64,000 nucleotides of DNA from contig NZ_JAGGPM010000043.1 in NCBI RefSeq assembly GCF_018613835.1, forward strand, positions 1 to 64,000, written 5' to 3'. The translations under genes were made by a program, and so were the position numbers. Under the pieces are notes generated by a model, which saw nothing but the letters and a program-made list of their open reading frames with translations, had not been told where the DNA came from and searched no databases. Positions 62,200 to 64,000 of the stretch are shown one piece after another; position 1 is the stretch's first letter, and the number at the start of each line of letters is the position of its first letter. Origin of the DNA: Arthrobacter sp. ISL-5. GTDB taxonomy: Bacteria; Actinomycetota; Actinomycetes; Actinomycetales; Micrococcaceae.

Positions 62200-62984
62200 G
62201 ACGCGGCCTCCTCTGCGACGCCCCCGCCCAGTCCGTCGACGATCTGGGCTGCACCGCTGTTGACGATGGAGGTATCTGTGGCGACGCCGACAACGTGGAT
62301 GCCCTGGGTGAGCCTTGACTTGGCTTCGCGCTGGTTGAGGGTGAGGTAGCCTGCGGGTTTGTTGATGGCGCGCAGCCGGCGGAAGGCGTCCTCGATGGCT
62401 GCCTGGACCTCGGGATGCTGGGTCTCTCCGAGGTGGCCGAGGGATGCGGCGAGGTCCGCTGGGCCTATGAAGATGCCGTCCACGCCCGGTACGGCCGCAA
62501 TCTTTTCCAGATTCTTGAGGCCGGTTGTGGTTTCAATCTGGACGAGGATGCAGATATCTGCTGCCGCGGTTTTCAGGTAGGCCGTGTTCTGGCCATAGTC
62601 TGCTGCCCGGGAGCTGCCTGAGACACCTCGCACGCCTTCGGGCGCGTAGCGGGTGTAGCTGACGGCGGCGGCGGCGGCTTCGGCTGTGTCCACGGAAGGG
62701 ATGAGGAGGTTACGGGCGCCGGCGTCGAGCAGACGTTTGATGAGGACCATGTCAGACCAGGCGGGGCGGACGATAGCGCCGACTCCGCTGTTGTCAAGTA
62801 CACGCAGTTGGGAGATGACGTCGGCCATCTCGGTGGGCGAGTGCTCTGTGTCGATCATTACCCAGTCGAATCCCCACCCGGCCAAAAGCTCGATGAGAGA
62901 GGCACAGTTGAGGGTCGCGAACAGGCCCATCTGCTGCTCACGGGCCAGCAGGCGGCGTTTAAAGTGGTTCTCTGTCGTCGTCAT
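62196..62984 (-). CDS. HpcH/HpaI-family class II aldolase
   Basis: This 262-residue enzyme has MGLFATLNCASLIELLAGWG, FDWVMIDTEHSPTEMADVIS, DICILVQIETTTGLKNLEKI (metal E), and VDGIFIGPADLAASLGHLG (metal D). Members cleave 2-keto-3-deoxy acids such as 2-keto-3-deoxyglucarate or 4-hydroxy-2-oxoheptanedioate to pyruvate plus an aldehyde. The arginine loop (VRGVSGSSRAADYGQN) is present. It is the first structural gene after the regulator. Its substrate is probably a keto-deoxy sugar acid. Confidence 0.88.
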   Translation of the reverse strand: MTTTENHFKRRLLAREQQMGLFATLNCASLIELLAGWGFDWVMIDTEHSPTEMADVISQLRVLDNSGVGAIVRPAWSDMVLIKRLLDAGARNLLIPSVDTAEAAAAAVSYTRYAPEGVRGVSGSSRAADYGQNTAYLKTAAADICILVQIETTTGLKNLEKIAAVPGVDGIFIGPADLAASLGHLGETQHPEVQAAIEDAFRRLRAINKPAGYLTLNQREAKSRLTQGIHVVGVATDTSIVNSGAAQIVDGLGGGVAEEAAS

Positions 62985-62993
62985 GGTGTTGTC

Positions 62994-63848
62994 CTAAGAA
63001 TGGTTGGTCAGGGGGATGGTGTCGACGGAGTCGGCCAGGGCACGGGAGAGCGTCGCCGCGATCTGCAGCACTCGGGGGGAGCTGGTTGCGACGAGTTCGT
63101 CGATGGTCATCCGAGATGCGTCTACGGTCAGACTCACGGCGGCGACGGGCACCTTGGCGGAGTTGAAGATCGGCGCGGCAACGGTTCGGAGGCCGTAGGC
63201 GTTTTCACCGTCGGAGACGGCATAGCCACGTTCGCGGACCTCGACCAGGCGGGCCAGGAGATCGGGGAGTTCAGTCAGGGTTCGTTCGGAAAGCTTCCGG
63301 CGTTCTGTTCCTTCGAGCACCTGGATCTGCGTAGTCTCGGGCAGAAACGCGAGGATGGCATGTCCGAGTGCGGCCGCGTAGGCCTGGACGCGCCGGCCGG
63401 GCCTGATGTCTACATTGTGCCGGGCGACCCCGTTGTCGAATCGCTGGAGGTAGAGGATGTCTGATCCCTCCAGGGTGCCCAGCGACGCGGCATCGGCAAC
63501 GTCGGGCACACAGTCTTCCAGCAGCGGGGCCGCGTGCTCCCAGAGGTCCTGGGAGGACAGGGCGATGAAACCGAGTTCCAGGCATTTGAGGCTCAGCCTG
63601 AAACGCTTGCTCGGAACACTGGTGAGATAACCGAGGCCCAGGAGAGTGTTTAGGAGACGGTACGCCGTTCCGCGGTCCAGATCAGTGGCCGCAGCGACTT
63701 CGCTGACGGTCATGACCGGTGAGGTGGGTTGGAAGGCCTTCAGCACGGCGAATGCTTTGGCAACCGAGTGCACGACATTCTTTGGATTGTCGCTTCCCGG
63801 CGCCCGCCGGGCGGATTCGGGAAGATGCTTCGTATTTGTCTGTGTCAT
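62994..63848 (-). CDS. IclR-family transcriptional regulator
   Basis: This 284-residue protein has a winged HTH (AFAVLKAFQPTSPVMTVSEV, AAATDLDRGTAYRLLNTLLG) and an effector domain (GRRVQAYAAALGHAILAFLP, ERGYAVSDGENAYGLRTVAA, PVAAVSLTVDASRMTIDEL). It sits in the same direction as, and 9 bp upstream of, the HpaI aldolase gene, and its ATG overlaps the stop of an SDR gene. So it appears to be transcribed with the operon it is likely to control. Confidence 0.88.
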   Translation of the reverse strand: MTQTNTKHLPESARRAPGSDNPKNVVHSVAKAFAVLKAFQPTSPVMTVSEVAAATDLDRGTAYRLLNTLLGLGYLTSVPSKRFRLSLKCLELGFIALSSQDLWEHAAPLLEDCVPDVADAASLGTLEGSDILYLQRFDNGVARHNVDIRPGRRVQAYAAALGHAILAFLPETTQIQVLEGTERRKLSERTLTELPDLLARLVEVRERGYAVSDGENAYGLRTVAAPIFNSAKVPVAAVSLTVDASRMTIDELVATSSPRVLQIAATLSRALADSVDTIPLTNHS

Positions 63849-64000
63849 GAGTCGAAGAGCTTAATCGTGGAGAGGCCGCCGTCGAGCGTCAGCACGGAGC
63901 CGACGCTCGAACGGTTACCTGGGCGGGCGAGAAACAGGACAGCGTGGGCAACTTCATCAGCGGTGACCATGTAGCCGGTGGGCTGGCGGTCGTTGTAGAC
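63845..64000 (-). CDS. SDR-family oxidoreductase, C-terminal part (runs off window)
   Basis: The frame DRQPTGYMVTADEVAHAVLF, LARPGNRSSVGSVLTLDGGL ends in the typical SDR tail, with the G-S-V-L-x-L-D-G-G motif that contacts the cofactor/substrate loop. Its TGA overlaps the IclR ATG (ATGA). It is probably a sugar-acid or hydroxy-acid dehydrogenase, the oxidation step of the tetronate pathway; the rest lies beyond the window. Confidence 0.8.
   Translation of the reverse strand, partial: VYNDRQPTGYMVTADEVAHAVLFLARPGNRSSVGSVLTLDGGLSTIKLFDS

Noticed and set aside
1-64000. CRISPR arrays, tRNA or rRNA genes
   Set aside because: I looked for regularly spaced repeats, cloverleaf-like ends with CCA and conserved rRNA segments and saw none; a covariance-model scan could still find a divergent tRNA or small RNA.

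Overview
The window looks like chromosomal or large-plasmid DNA from a high-GC actinobacterium, most probably an Arthrobacter/Pseudarthrobacter-type member of the Micrococcaceae. This rests on GC-rich third codon positions, frequent GTG/TTG starts, 4-bp ATGA overlaps inside operons, and the family mix: IS1380, IS701 and IS256 remnants, a quinate/shikimate gene set, and acid-sugar (DUF1537) catabolism. The genus is an inference. No rRNA, tRNA, CRISPR array or replication origin was recognised.

The left three quarters (about 1-47.4 kb) is an accessory, decaying region rich in conflict genes. From left to right it holds: an IS701 end; a CBASS-like locus (S-4TM pore effector plus CD-NTase, facing a second truncated CD-NTase); a disrupted MmyB-type regulator carrying a perfect hairpin; a tight cluster encoding a small membrane-anchored peptide, an ABC transporter and a membrane metallopeptidase (5.2-8.7 kb); an orphan deaminase toxin tail with a DUF416-type immunity protein (12.2-13.5 kb); a degenerate EAL protein; an SDR gene whose 3' end is duplicated 5.4 kb away; assorted membrane proteins, lipoproteins and a LuxR-type regulator; a 720-residue toxin resembling cargo of extracellular contractile injection systems, with a candidate immunity gene (30.4-33.1 kb); a decayed CpaF ATPase; and a gene pair that looks like an amyloid/RHIM-type signalling system, namely a small helical protein with a C-terminal motif followed by a STAND/NLR-like ATPase with a matching N-terminal motif (35.1-37.3 kb). 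Further right are an IS1380 remnant, uracil-DNA glycosylase, HEPN-like, FG-GAP and DUF4365 genes, most of them frameshifted, and an intact DUF262-DUF1524-RAMA (GmrSD-like) modification-dependent restriction gene.

The right quarter (47.7-64 kb) is dense, mostly intact catabolic DNA. The plus-strand block has shikimate/quinate dehydrogenase, an MFS importer, a divergent IclR regulator, two FAH-family hydratase/decarboxylase genes, acetaldehyde dehydrogenase, 4-hydroxy-2-oxovalerate aldolase, a carboxymuconolactone decarboxylase-like protein, an extradiol dioxygenase, a TIM-barrel isomerase/dehydratase-like protein and type II dehydroquinase. Together these suggest import of quinate/shikimate, conversion to an aromatic diol, meta-cleavage, and delivery of pyruvate and acetyl-CoA. 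After a decayed Gfo/Idh/MocA gene, a minus-strand operon (SDR, IclR, HpaI-type aldolase, SMP-30 lactonase, Asp/Glu racemase-like, 3-oxo-tetronate kinase, 3-oxo-tetronate-4-phosphate decarboxylase) points to four-carbon acid-sugar catabolism.

In the accessory half, many genes can be rebuilt by correcting single-base indels, often a missing base in an A or C run, whereas the dense operons at 5-8.7 and 47.7-57.8 kb show none. That contrast favours real gene decay over uniform sequencing error, although the error explanation is not excluded.
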